A stretch of DNA of 37,565 nucleotides, from NCBI GenBank assembly GCA_964577175.1, contig CAZNYC010000026.1, positions 1 through 37,565 of the forward strand, given 5' to 3'. The stretch is from BS750m-G62 sp964577175. Its GTDB lineage: Bacteria > Planctomycetota > Phycisphaerae > FEN-1346. The number at the start of each line of letters is the position of its first letter. The first letter of the stretch is position 1. Below, one piece after another: positions 17,688-26,689 of the stretch. The position numbers and the translations under genes were made by a program. The notes beneath the pieces are model-generated. The model did no database searches. It had not been told where the DNA came from and was given only the letters and a program-made list of their open reading frames with translations.

Positions 17688-18974
17688 ATGCCCGAGATCG
17701 CGCCGTCCGCCCCGGAATCGGACTGGACCGAAACCGCGCGCGCCGTCGGCGAGCGCGCCCGCCGCGCCGCCCGGCTGCTTCAGCGCGCCGGCCCGTCGAC
17801 CCGGACCGACGCCCTCCGCGCCATGGCCGCCGGCCTCCGCGACGGTGTCGACACCCTCCGGGCCGACAACGAGGCCGATCTCGAAGGCGCCCGCGAGGCC
17901 GGCCTCTCGAAGGCCATGATCGACCGCCTGACCCTCAGCCCGGAACGCATCGAGAAAATGGCCCGCAGCCTGGAGGAGGTGGCCGACCTCCGCGACCCCG
18001 TCGGCGAAGTGCTCGAGGGGTACGTGCGGCCGAACGGCCTGCGCATCGAGCGGGTGCGGGTGCCCATCGGCGTCGTCCTCACCATTTACGAGTCGCGGCC
18101 GAACGTGACGAGCGACGTGGCCGGCCTGTGCCTGAAGAGCGGCAACGCGTCGGTGCTGCGCGGCGGGAAGGAGTCGCTCCGGTCGAACCTGGCCATCCAC
18201 CGCGTGCTGGCCGAGACCCTGACCGCGATGGACCTGCCGGCCGACGCCGTCCAGATGGTCGATACGCCGGACCGCAACCTCCTGGCCGCCCTGCTCCGCC
18301 AGCACGAGACGATCGACCTGGTCGTGCCCCGCGGGGGCGAGGCGCTCATCCGGGCCGTCGCCGAGCAGGCCACCATCCCCGTCATCAAGCACTACAAGGG
18401 CGTGTGCCACGTGTACGTGGACGACCTGGCCGACCTCGACATGGCCGACGCCATCTGCTTCAACGCGAAGGTGCAGCGGCCGGGCGTCTGCAACGCCTTG
18501 GAGACGCTCCTGGTGCACGCGAACGTGGCGGCCCGGTTCCTGCCGCGCATCTGCCGGCGCCTCGCCGAGGCGGGCGTGGAACTGCGCGGCTGCGAACGGA
18601 CCCGCGAGCACTGGCCCGATGCCAACGAAGCGACCGAGGACGACTGGCCCGCCGAGTACCTCGACCTTGTCCTGGCGGTCCGCGTGGTCGACGACCTGGA
18701 GGCGGCCATCGAGCACATCGAGACGTACGGCTCCCGCCACACGGACGCCATCGTGACGGAGGACGTGCGGCGGATTCGGCGGTTCGTGCAGGGCGTGGAT
18801 TCCTCGTCCGTCATGGTCAACGCGAGCACGCGGTTCAGCGACGGCGGGGAATACGGCCTGGGGGCCGAGGTGGGCATCTCGACGGACAAACTCCACGCCC
18901 GCGGGCCGATGGGCTGCCGCGACCTCACCACCTACAAGTGGGTCGTGACGGGGAACGGGCAACTCCGCACCTAA
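17688..18974 (+). CDS. proA: Glutamate-5-semialdehyde dehydrogenase (gamma-glutamyl phosphate reductase)
   Basis: A 428-residue aldehyde-dehydrogenase-fold enzyme that reduces gamma-glutamyl phosphate to glutamate semialdehyde with NADPH in proline synthesis. Typical segments are VPIGVVLTIYESRPNVT, LKSGNASVLRGGKES, and the catalytic Cys268 in RPGVCNALETLLVH, with a matching C-terminal GPMGCRDLTTYKW. The start has a strong AAGGAGG site 8 bases upstream. No proB is seen in the window. It is the last gene of the long plus-strand run, and no T-run terminator follows it, only repeats. Confidence 0.95.
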   Translation: MPEIAPSAPESDWTETARAVGERARRAARLLQRAGPSTRTDALRAMAAGLRDGVDTLRADNEADLEGAREAGLSKAMIDRLTLSPERIEKMARSLEEVADLRDPVGEVLEGYVRPNGLRIERVRVPIGVVLTIYESRPNVTSDVAGLCLKSGNASVLRGGKESLRSNLAIHRVLAETLTAMDLPADAVQMVDTPDRNLLAALLRQHETIDLVVPRGGEALIRAVAEQATIPVIKHYKGVCHVYVDDLADLDMADAICFNAKVQRPGVCNALETLLVHANVAARFLPRICRRLAEAGVELRGCERTREHWPDANEATEDDWPAEYLDLVLAVRVVDDLEAAIEHIETYGSRHTDAIVTEDVRRIRRFVQGVDSSSVMVNASTRFSDGGEYGLGAEVGISTDKLHARGPMGCRDLTTYKWVVTGNGQLRT

Positions 18975-18989
18975 CGGACAAACAACCAT

Positions 18990-19137
18990 CATGAACAAGG
19001 AACACTGAATATCCAATAATGAATGGAACGCGGCGGGACTCGTCCCGCCGCGTGTGGGGTTGGCCTGGGAGAGGGTTTCGCCCGCCCCGTGCCTTCGGCG
19101 CACTTGGGCGTCGGGTGTTCACTATTCCTTGTTCATG
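18990..19137. repeat. 148-bp inverted-repeat element containing a REP-like hairpin
   Basis: Perfect 13-bp terminal inverted repeats (CATGAACAAGGAA at 18990-19002, TTCCTTGTTCATG at 19125-19137) bound the element. Inside, 19028-19053 is a perfect hairpin with 11-bp arms (ACGCGGCGGGA / TCCCGCCGCGT, loop CTCG) related to family A. A further copy of the right end (GGGTATTCCTTGTTCGTG, then TTGTCGTTTCGCCG) lies at about 19467-19500. No open reading frame is evident inside. Confidence 0.6.
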
Positions 19138-19156
19138 CGTGTCGTTTCGCCGTCCG

Positions 19157-19244
19157 TGGTGCGGGAGGGGGGACTCGAACCCCCAAGCCCCAGCGGGGCA
19201 CAAGGACCTAAACCTTGCGCGTCTGCCAGTTCCGCCACTCCCGC
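19157..19244 (-). tRNA. tRNA-Leu (anticodon UAG), with encoded CCA
   Basis: Read on the minus strand from 19244: the acceptor GCGGGAG pairs with CTCCCGC (7 bp). The anticodon arm is CAAGG-TTTAGGT-CCTTG, giving anticodon UAG for CUN leucine codons. The long class II variable arm (GCCCC-GCT-GGGGC) is diagnostic of Leu, Ser or Tyr. The T arm contains GGTTCGAGTCC. The discriminator A and CCA end (ACCA, 19160-19157) are encoded in the DNA. It lies alone between proA and the nucleoside transporter, in a repeat-rich gap. Confidence 0.97.
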
Positions 19245-19258
19245 CCGTGTCGACGGTC

Positions 19259-19264
19259 ATTATA
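19259..19264 (-). promoter_or_regulatory. -10 element for tRNA-Leu
   Basis: TATAAT on the minus strand, preceded directly by GTG, lies 15 bases before the tRNA 5' end. A weak -35 (CTGCAT) sits 18 bases upstream. Confidence 0.5.
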
Positions 19265-19321
19265 CACCGCCGCGCTGCCGGAATGCAGGCCCCGGCGCGC
19301 CGCGGCCGATGGCTGAACGAT

Positions 19322-19419
19322 TGTCATTCTGAGGAGGCCTTCAGGCCGACGAAGAATCTCGCCTCGATGCCGTTCGCACGGCGAGATCCTTCGGCTCGGA
19401 AGCGAGCCTCAGGAAGACA
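19322..19419. repeat. About 98-bp inverted-repeat element (family D)
   Basis: It begins TGTCATTCTGAGG and ends CCTCAGGAAGACA. An internal pair, GAAGAATCTCGC and GCGAGATCCTTC, makes a long nested hairpin. A second, better preserved copy lies at 30205-30304. It is non-coding and intergenic. Confidence 0.7.
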
Positions 19420-19509
19420 CCCGGAAGCGTGTCCGATACCCCTCCTTCCCTCCGTCATTGAGCGTCGGGTATTCCTTGTTCGTGATTGTCGTTTCGCCGT
19501 TGCCATTTC

Positions 19510-19587
19510 GCGCGGCGGGTCTCCGTACCCGCCGCGCAGATCGGGCAAGGCCGTTCCGGGCGCGGTGGGTGCAGAGACCCACCGCGC
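19510..19587. repeat. Inverted pair of 28-bp palindromes (family A)
   Basis: The reverse-oriented copy at 19510-19537 has perfect 11-bp arms and loop CTCCGT. The forward copy at 19560-19587 has arms GCGCGGTGGGT / ACCCACCGCGC and loop GCAGAG. In the second, the change C to T in one arm is matched by G to A in the other, so the stem is preserved. The spacing and orientation repeat those at 701-777. It ends 20 bases before the stop of the transporter gene. Confidence 0.85.
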
Positions 19588-19606
19588 CGAACACGCCTGC
19601 GCCGTT

Positions 19607-20866
19607 TCAGGCGAGCATCCCTGCGTAGCACGCCGTCATGAACGCCGCGAGCGTGCCGGCCACCAGCGCCCGCAGGCCGTACTGGGCATACAGGCTCTTG
19701 CGGTCCGGGTCGATCATCCCCAGACCGCCCACCAGGATGGCGACGGATCCGAAGTTCGCAAACCCGCACAGGGCGTACGTGGCGATGGTCACGGACCGCT
19801 CGCCGATGACCTCGCCTGCGGCCAGCGGCTGGAGCGCCCGGTAGGCGAGAAACTCGTTCAGAACCGTCTTCGTTCCCAGCAGCCGGCCCACCTCGTGGGC
19901 GTCCTCCCATGGCACGCCCATGACGAGGGCGAACGGGCTGAACACCCATCCCATGAGCCGCTGGAGCGTGAGAGGCTCGGCCATCCACACGCCCGAGACC
20001 GCCGCCAGGATCATGTTCACGAGGTGCACGAGGCCGACGAACGCGATGAGGGCCGCCCCGATGGTCACCGCCAGCCGCAGGCCCTGCCAGGCGCCCCGGG
20101 CGGCCGCGTCGATGACGTTGACGGACTCCTTCTCGGGGTTGAACCGGACCCGACCGCGGGTCACGGGCCGGCCGGTCTCCGGCACGAGGATCTTCGACAG
20201 CACGATCGCCGCCGGCGCGCTCATCAGGCTGGCCGTCAGCAGGTGCCCCGGTTCGGCGCCGAACTCGACGTACGCCCCCATCACGGTGCCGGCGATGGTG
20301 GCCATGAACGCCGTCATCAGCGTGAAGGCCTCCGACCGGGTCATGCGGCGGATGTACTCGCCGATGGCGGTCGTGGACTCGATGCCGAAGAAGACGAACA
20401 GGGCGCAGCCCAGGCTCTCGGCCCCGGAGGTGCGCATCGTCTTCTGCATCACGCGCGCGAGGCCGCGCACCACGAGTTGCGTGACGCCCAGGTGATACAG
20501 CACGCCCGCCAGCGACGAGAAGAAGATGACGAGCGGCAGGACTTGGAACGCGACGGTCGCGCCGATGCCGAGCGGGACGGTCTCGCCGCCCTGCTCGACC
20601 GTGTCGGTCACGAGACGGCCGAAGAGGAACGCCGCCCCCGCGTTGCTCGCCTCCACGAGAAAGGCAAAGGCGCTCCTCGCCGCACCGAAGAGCGGCTCGC
20701 CGATGCCCGTCAGGAAGATGAGGACGGCCAGGACGAGTTGCAGGCCGAGGCCCGTCACGACGAGCCGCAGACTGATGTGCCGGCGGTCGCGGCTGAGGGC
20801 CAGCGCGATGCCCAGCATCACGAGCAGGCCGAGGAAACTCGTCAGTCGGAGGAAGAAGTCGCCCAT
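19607..20866 (-). CDS. Concentrative nucleoside transporter (CNT/NupC family)
   Basis: A 419-residue polytopic membrane protein with about ten hydrophobic segments. It belongs to the CNT family, which imports nucleosides with Na+ or H+. Supporting segments are LPLVIFFSSLAGVLYHLGV, FFGIESTTAIGEYIRRMT (the Glu of the family's binding region), FMATIAGTVMGAYVEFG and GTKTVLNEFLAYRAL near the C-terminus, then YALCGFANFGSVAI. Length is normal for bacterial members. Substrate specificity cannot be read. The ATG has GGGAG ahead of it. It is a single gene, transcribed divergently from the RNase HII-like gene. Confidence 0.93.
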   Translation of the reverse strand: MGDFFLRLTSFLGLLVMLGIALALSRDRRHISLRLVVTGLGLQLVLAVLIFLTGIGEPLFGAARSAFAFLVEASNAGAAFLFGRLVTDTVEQGGETVPLGIGATVAFQVLPLVIFFSSLAGVLYHLGVTQLVVRGLARVMQKTMRTSGAESLGCALFVFFGIESTTAIGEYIRRMTRSEAFTLMTAFMATIAGTVMGAYVEFGAEPGHLLTASLMSAPAAIVLSKILVPETGRPVTRGRVRFNPEKESVNVIDAAARGAWQGLRLAVTIGAALIAFVGLVHLVNMILAAVSGVWMAEPLTLQRLMGWVFSPFALVMGVPWEDAHEVGRLLGTKTVLNEFLAYRALQPLAAGEVIGERSVTIATYALCGFANFGSVAILVGGLGMIDPDRKSLYAQYGLRALVAGTLAAFMTACYAGMLA

Positions 20867-20961
20867 CGCATCGCGCTCCCGGGGTGCCCGCCGCGATTGT
20901 GCCCGCCGGGCGGCGGTCTGTCGAATGAAAACTCGCCCAGCCCGCCCGCGCCACGGAAGGC

Positions 20962-20990
20962 TTGTACGGCCCCCGCCGGTCCCCTACAAT
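20962..20990 (+). promoter_or_regulatory. Sigma-70-type promoter for the RNase HII-like gene
   Basis: TTGTAC at 20962-20967, a 17-base spacer, then TACAAT at 20985-20990, followed 45 bases later by the ATG at 21035. The spacing is ideal and the -10 matches five of six. Confidence 0.5.
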
Positions 20991-21034
20991 CGGGTCATCG
21001 CATCGGGGGGAGACGGGACGGGGGCCTTGCCGCC

Positions 21035-22024
21035 ATGGCCATCCTGGTGGGCATCGACGAAGCCGGTTACGGTCCTCACCTGGGACCGCTCGTCGTCGCC
21101 GCCGCCGCCGTCCGCCTGCCCGACCCGCCCGACCCGGACCCGAACCTGTGGGGCGCCCTGCGGCACCACGTGCGGAAGCGGCCCCGCGGCCGGAGCGCAC
21201 GGCTCGCCGTTTGCGACTCGAAGGACGCCTACACCTCGTGCGGCCCGGCGCCGCTGGAACGGGCCACGCTGGCATTTCTGTCGGCGTGCGGGCAGACGGC
21301 GGCGCACCTGTCGGCCCTGCTGGCGGCGACCCGGCCGGCGCCGCCCGACGGCGAGGAGGCCGGTGACGCGTCGTGCCCGTGGGACCGCCCGTCCGCGCTC
21401 CACCTGCCGCGTCATGCGGATGCCGCCTCCCTCCGCACGGCCGTCGACCACCTGGCGCGGGGGTTCGGCCGGCTCGGCGGCAGGTGCGAGCGGCTGTGGA
21501 TCAACGCGGCGTCGCCGGCCCGGTTCAACCGGCTCGTCCGCACGACCGGGAACAAGGCGGCCGCCCTGTTCGCGCTGACGGCCGACCTCCTCGCCGCCGC
21601 GCATCGGCGATGGCCGGACGAGACCGTCCACGTGACGATGGACCGGCACGGGGGCCGGCGGTATTACGCGAACCTGCTCGCACAGGCGTTTCCGCTGCAC
21701 GAGGTGGTGACGGTCAGGGAGTCGCCCGAGGCGAGCGTCTACCGTTTGCCGCGGGTCGGCGCCGGCGGCGGCCCGGCCGGGATGCGGCTCACGGTCCGCG
21801 AGCGGTGCGAGCAGACGAGCCTGCCCACCGCCCTGGCGTCGATGGCAGCCAAGTACGTCCGCGAACTCCACATGCACCAGTTCAACGCCTACTTCCGGGC
21901 GAGGGTGCCGGGCCTGCGGCCGACGGCGGGCTACGGCCGGGACGCCTGGCGGTTCCTGGCCGAGGTCGACGGCACCCGCCGGGCCGACGGCGTGACCGAC
22001 GCCGACATTCTCCGCTGCCGGTAG
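21035..22024 (+). CDS. RNase HII-like protein of unknown function
   Basis: A 329-residue protein that starts MAILVGIDEAGYGPHLGP. This is clearly the RNase HII opening GIDEAGRGPLAGP, but with Tyr for the conserved Arg. CDSKDAYTS (60-68) matches the DSK motif. MDRHGG (202-207) sits where RNase HII has its third acidic residue (VDG). ASMAAKYVREL (268-278) matches the AS-x-x-AK-x-x-RD motif with Glu277 for Asp. A final GYG...W resembles the GY..H end. It is over 100 residues longer than RnhB because of an insert between about 70 and 195. A metal-dependent nuclease fold with a changed substrate is plausible, but not shown. The next gene begins 20 bases downstream. Confidence 0.7.
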   Translation: MAILVGIDEAGYGPHLGPLVVAAAAVRLPDPPDPDPNLWGALRHHVRKRPRGRSARLAVCDSKDAYTSCGPAPLERATLAFLSACGQTAAHLSALLAATRPAPPDGEEAGDASCPWDRPSALHLPRHADAASLRTAVDHLARGFGRLGGRCERLWINAASPARFNRLVRTTGNKAAALFALTADLLAAAHRRWPDETVHVTMDRHGGRRYYANLLAQAFPLHEVVTVRESPEASVYRLPRVGAGGGPAGMRLTVRERCEQTSLPTALASMAAKYVRELHMHQFNAYFRARVPGLRPTAGYGRDAWRFLAEVDGTRRADGVTDADILRCR

Positions 22025-22044
22025 GACTGCACGAGAGGATCCCG

Positions 22045-22380
22045 ATGAGTGTGCAGAAGTGGGACGACGACACGCTGGTCGTCCACCTGAGCGACGACCC
22101 CGTCCTGTCGGAGGACATGGCCGAGATCAACGCCCGGCTCGACGACCGGCCGCGCGACGTCGTCCTCGATTTCTCGGACGTGACGCTGCTGACATCGAGC
22201 GGCATCTCGGCGCTGCTGCGGCTGCGGAAACGGAAAATCGAGGCGGGGCGCCGGCTGGTCCTCTGCTCGCCCCGCGATACCGTCTGGAGCGTCTTCCTGA
22301 CGACCGGCATCGACACGCTCTTCGAGTTCGCCGAGAACGTGACCCAGGCCCTGACGCGGATACAGAGCGAGCGGACGTGA
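22045..22380 (+). CDS. STAS-domain protein (anti-sigma factor antagonist type)
   Basis: A 111-residue single STAS domain. The segment VVLDFSDVTLLTSSGISALLRLRKR contains the conserved Ser-Ser-Gly loop where SpoIIAA/RsbV-type proteins are phosphorylated by partner-switching kinases. No kinase or sigma factor gene is next to it, so its partner is unknown. The ATG at 22045 follows GAGAGGATCCCG. It is likely co-transcribed with the RNase HII-like gene. A family A repeat follows the stop. Confidence 0.85.
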   Translation: MSVQKWDDDTLVVHLSDDPVLSEDMAEINARLDDRPRDVVLDFSDVTLLTSSGISALLRLRKRKIEAGRRLVLCSPRDTVWSVFLTTGIDTLFEFAENVTQALTRIQSERT

Positions 22381-22463
22381 CGGCGAAACGACCGCGAATG
22401 AACGCGGAGTGATGAATGGGCCGGGCCTTGCGGGGCCCGCGCGGAATGCGGCGCCTGAATGAA

Positions 22464-22491
22464 GCGCGGCCGGTACGGAGACCCGCCGCGC
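22464..22491. repeat. 28-bp REP-like palindrome (family A)
   Basis: Arms GCGCGGCCGGT / ACCCGCCGCGC (one mismatch) around loop ACGGAG, forward orientation, between the convergent STAS gene and the small membrane protein gene. About 48 bases upstream is a GC-rich hairpin that could be a decayed partner. Confidence 0.75.
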
Positions 22492-22516
22492 AACGCCCCA
22501 GGTTTCCTTTGTCGTG

Positions 22517-22828
22517 CTACTCGCCCTCTTCCGCGGACCGCATGCGGTACGCCAAGGCGGTCAGGAATACGCAGACGAGCAGCCAGACGAGCAGGAACAG
22601 TTTAAAGAGGGCCATGAAGGCAATCGTGACGACGGTCACGGCCTCGGTCTCGACACCCCACATCATGGCCACCGCCTCGCGGAACGGCGTATGGACGATG
22701 ACCATGTAAAGCACGCCGCTGACCAGGAGGATGACGAACCCGGCGAGCAGCGTCCACCATCCGGCACAGGCGGCGGCACCGATGCACGAACAGCACGCGG
22801 TGCGGACGTCTTCGTTTTGTTTGGCCAT
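22517..22828 (-). CDS. Small two-TM membrane protein, unknown
   Basis: A 103-residue protein not recognised by me. It has a short N-terminus with four cysteines close together (C12, C13, C15, C21), then a hydrophobic segment at about 24-46 and a second at about 63-90, ending in a charged tail (RMRSAEEGE). The ATG is preceded by GGGAGGCCGCCC, a good ribosome-binding site. A TACAAT at 22865-22860 on the minus strand could be its own -10. It lies 101 bases after ilvC on the same strand and converges with the STAS gene. Coding status is supported by start signal, membrane pattern and frame, but not by a family match. Confidence 0.65.
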   Translation of the reverse strand: MAKQNEDVRTACCSCIGAAACAGWWTLLAGFVILLVSGVLYMVIVHTPFREAVAMMWGVETEAVTVVTIAFMALFKLFLLVWLLVCVFLTALAYRMRSAEEGE

Positions 22829-22929
22829 GGGCGGCCTCCCGTTTGACGTGGCGATGCGTATTGTACGTCCTGAACGGCCGCGCTCCCCTTCGGGTCGCGG
22901 CTCAACGGGTCGCGGCTGGAAGGGTGGCG

Positions 22930-23934
<1,005 letters not shown>

Positions 23935-23987
23935 AGCATTCTCCTTGTTGTCTTTCGTCAGGCCTGTGCCTTTGTCACGCGTCCTTC

Positions 23988-24127
23988 GTCATTTGTCATT
24001 ATTTGTCATTGGTCACTTGTCATTTGTGGCGAATGGCGAGCCGGCACCTGGTCGCCACGAGGGCCTGCCCATGCCGACAGGCGCCGGCGGCGCAGGAACA
24101 AATGACCAATGACAAATGACGAATGAC
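23988..24127. repeat. Nested inverted-repeat element between ilvN and ilvC
   Basis: The left arm 23988-24027 is made of repeated GTCATTTGTCATT-like units. The right arm 24098-24127 is their inverse (ACAAATGACC, AATGACAAATGACG). Inside, GCCGGCACCTG at 24040-24050 pairs with CAGGCGCCGGC at 24078-24088 (one G-U-type mismatch). The AT-rich arms contrast sharply with the GC-rich surroundings. It fills the ilvN-ilvC gap and has no coding capacity. Confidence 0.7.
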
Positions 24128-24137
24128 ATCCGTTACC

Positions 24138-24614
24138 TTACCCTCCGCGCGCCAGGGCGATGCGGCCGGTGCGGACGACTTCCTTGATGCCGTACGGCCG
24201 GAGGAGATCGATGAACGCATCGACCTTCTCTTCCGGGCCGGAGACCTCGAGCGTCAGGTGCTTGGGGCCGATGTCGACCACCTTGCCGCGGAACACGCCG
24301 GCGATCTCGAAGATCTCGCCTCGCTTCTCCGGGCGGGCGGACACCTTCACCAGCAGCAGGTCCCGCTCGACGATCTTCGTGCCGGAGTAATCCGTGACCT
24401 TGACGACGTCGATGATCTTGCCGAGTTGCTTGCGGACCTGCTCCAGGACCGCGTCGTCGCCTCGGACCACGACGGTCATGCGGCTGCGGGCGGGGTCCTC
24501 GGTCTCGCCGACGGCGAGGCTGTCAATATTGAATCCCCGTCCGGCGAAGAGGCCCGCGATGTGGGCCAGAACCCCCGGCTTGTTCTCGACGACGGCGCTG
24601 ATGACGTGTCGCAT
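24138..24614 (-). CDS. ilvN: Acetolactate synthase small (regulatory) subunit
   Basis: A 158-residue protein with an N-terminal ACT domain (HVISAVVENKPGVLAHIAGLFAGRG) and the usual C-terminal ALS small-subunit domain (from about residue 80). It binds the IlvB subunit, stimulates it, and confers feedback inhibition by valine-type amino acids. The length is typical. It lies between ilvB and ilvC on the same strand. The 214-base gap from ilvB contains a GC-rich hairpin at 24652-24669 just upstream of this start. Confidence 0.95.
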   Translation of the reverse strand: MRHVISAVVENKPGVLAHIAGLFAGRGFNIDSLAVGETEDPARSRMTVVVRGDDAVLEQVRKQLGKIIDVVKVTDYSGTKIVERDLLLVKVSARPEKRGEIFEIAGVFRGKVVDIGPKHLTLEVSGPEEKVDAFIDLLRPYGIKEVVRTGRIALARGG

Positions 24615-24651
24615 GACGGCGATCTCGCTTCCTGTGAACGTCCGATTCTAT

Positions 24652-24826
24652 CCCCCCGGCCGCGGGGGGTACAAGGAGAAACAACGAGTGACACAGTAAC
24701 GCAGCAACGAAGGCGGTCGTGGAAGGCTTCGCCCTGTCAGGGCCGCCACCACAGAAGCCTCTTCTGGAACTGCGGCGATCTCCGTCACGCCTCCGTCACT
24801 TCGTCACTCCGCCACTTCGTTACCTG
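24652..24826. repeat. GC hairpin and inverted-repeat element between ilvB and ilvN
   Basis: At 24652-24669 a perfect hairpin (CCCCCCG / CGGGGGG, loop GCCG) lies 38 bases before ilvN. Beyond it, GTGACACAGTAACGCAG-like sequence (24686-24713) is partly inverse to the repeated CGTCACTTCGTCACT-type units at 24782-24824, so the element is built like the one at 23988-24127. The middle contains GGAAGGCTTC and GAAGCCTCTTC. No reading frame is supported. Confidence 0.5.
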
Positions 24827-24828
24827 CT

Positions 24829-26502
24829 TCACGCCATTCCCCCGATCATGCGGTCGATGGCTTCGCCCGCGGGGACCATCGGGAAGACGTTCTCCTCCGG
24901 TTCGACGCGAAAGTCCAGGACCCACACGTCGCGGTCGGCGAAGGCCGCGTCCAGCGCCGGCCGGACGTCGTCCCGCTCGGTGATGCACCGGCCCTTGGCG
25001 CCGTAGGCCTCGGCCAGGCGGACGAAGTCCGGGTTGCCCGTCAGTTCCGTCGCCGAGTACCGCTTCTTGTAGAACAGTTCCTGCCACTGGCGGACCATCC
25101 CCAGGTACCCGTTGTTGAGGATGCAGACTTTGACGGGGATCTTGTTGTAGACGGCCGGGGCGAGTTCCTGGATGTTCATCTGGATGGACCCGTCGCCGGC
25201 CACGTCGACGACGACGGCGTCGGGCATGCCCGCCTGGGCGCCGACCGCCGCCGGGAACCCGTACCCCATGGTCCCGAGTCCGCCCGAGGTCAGGAAGTGC
25301 CGCGGGTGCCGGTGCGTGAACCATTGGGCGGCCCACATCTGGTTCTGGCCGACTTCGGTCGTGACGATCGCCTGGCCGTCGGAGGCCTCGCAGATCTGCT
25401 GGACGACGTACTGCGGTTTCAGCCCCTCGTCCTTGAAGGTGAGCGCGTGTTTTTCTTTCCAGGCGCCGATCTGGTCGAGCCAGGCGGAGCGGTCGCGCGG
25501 CTCCACGCGCTCGAGCAGGCCGGCCAGGACGTCGGCGGCATCGCCCACGACGGGGATGTCGACGCCGATGTTCTTCGAGATCGAGGTCGGGTCGACGTCC
25601 ACGTGCAGGATGCGCGCATTCGGGGCGAAGGTGGAGACGTCGCCCGTAATGCGGTCGTCGAAGCGGGCGCCCACGGCGATGAGCAGGTCCGATTGCTGGA
25701 CCGCGTAGTTCGCGTACGCCGTGCCGTGCATGCCCAGCATCTTGAGGCTGAGGGGATGGTCCTCCGGGAACGCCCCCAGGCCCATGAGGGTGGTCGTGAC
25801 GGGGATGTTCGCCTTCGTGGCGAGTTGACGGAGGACGTCGGAGGCGCCGGACAGGATGACGCCGCCGCCCACGTAGAGCAACGGCCGCTCGGCCGCCTCG
25901 ATCGCCTCGGCCGCCCGTTTGATCTGCCGCCGGTTCCCCTTGACGACGGGCCTGTAACCGGGCAGGTCGGCGCGGTCGGGCAGCGGGACGTCGGTGGTGG
26001 CGACGGACACGTCGGAGGGGATGTCCACCAGGACGGGCCCGGGGCGGCCGGTCCGCGCGATGTGGAACGCCGCACGCAGCGTCTCGCCCAGGCGGTCGAC
26101 GTCGCGCACCAGGTACGTATGCTTCGTGCACGGGCGGGCGATGCCCGTGATGTCCGCCTCCTGGAACGCGTCGTTGCCGATAAGGTGCGTCTTGACCTGG
26201 CCCGTGATCGCGACCATGGGGACGGAGTCGAAGTTCGCCGTCGCCAGGGCCGTCACGAGGTTCGTCGCGCCGGGCCCGGAGGTGGCCAGGCAGACGCCCA
26301 CCCGTCCGGTGGCGCGGGCGTAGCCGTCGGCCGCATGGCCCGCCCCCTGCTCGTGCCGCATCAGCACGAACCGCAGGTCCGGGTCGTCGTACAGGGCGTC
26401 GAGGATGGGGATGACGGCCCCGCCGGGGATGCCGAAGATGGTGTCGACCCCTTCGGCCTTCAGGGCTTCGAGGAGAACGTGTGCACCGCTGCGCGCAGAC
26501 AT
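24829..26502 (-). CDS. ilvB: Acetolactate synthase large (catalytic) subunit
   Basis: A 557-residue thiamine-diphosphate enzyme that condenses two pyruvates, or pyruvate and 2-oxobutyrate, at the start of branched-chain amino-acid synthesis. The catalytic Glu51 is in RHEQGAGHAADGYAR. The ThDP/Mg motif begins GDGS at 436-439 and ends in the NN about 26 residues on. The internal FAD-type domain is recognisable. The ATG at 26502 is chosen for its AAAGGAG site 8 bases upstream; an in-frame ATG at 26544 adds 14 atypical residues. The transcript start is predicted near 26684, leaving a GC-rich leader of about 180 bases. Confidence 0.97.
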   Translation of the reverse strand: MSARSGAHVLLEALKAEGVDTIFGIPGGAVIPILDALYDDPDLRFVLMRHEQGAGHAADGYARATGRVGVCLATSGPGATNLVTALATANFDSVPMVAITGQVKTHLIGNDAFQEADITGIARPCTKHTYLVRDVDRLGETLRAAFHIARTGRPGPVLVDIPSDVSVATTDVPLPDRADLPGYRPVVKGNRRQIKRAAEAIEAAERPLLYVGGGVILSGASDVLRQLATKANIPVTTTLMGLGAFPEDHPLSLKMLGMHGTAYANYAVQQSDLLIAVGARFDDRITGDVSTFAPNARILHVDVDPTSISKNIGVDIPVVGDAADVLAGLLERVEPRDRSAWLDQIGAWKEKHALTFKDEGLKPQYVVQQICEASDGQAIVTTEVGQNQMWAAQWFTHRHPRHFLTSGGLGTMGYGFPAAVGAQAGMPDAVVVDVAGDGSIQMNIQELAPAVYNKIPVKVCILNNGYLGMVRQWQELFYKKRYSATELTGNPDFVRLAEAYGAKGRCITERDDVRPALDAAFADRDVWVLDFRVEPEENVFPMVPAGEAIDRMIGGMA

Positions 26503-26689
26503 GGGACGGCTCCTTTCGTTGTGGGCATGGCCGGTGAGGTCCATCGCCCGGGTCCAGACGGGTCCGGGGCCCTGCCCCGTCCCGGTGTCCGCGACACCGG
26601 CGAGGTGCCGCGTCCGTCCGACGGTCGCCGTCGACCGCCGGGGTCCTGCGGGCCGCCCGTCCGGGAAAACGGCCGGCCGACCACGGAGG

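Noticed and set aside
19510..19587. CRISPR array
   Set aside because: Copies are palindromes in alternating orientation, two per site, with no regular series of spacers and no cas gene.
26503..26684. Attenuator or T-box in the ilvB leader
   Set aside because: No run of Leu/Val/Ile codons, no T-box sequence and no stem followed by thymines in the leader.
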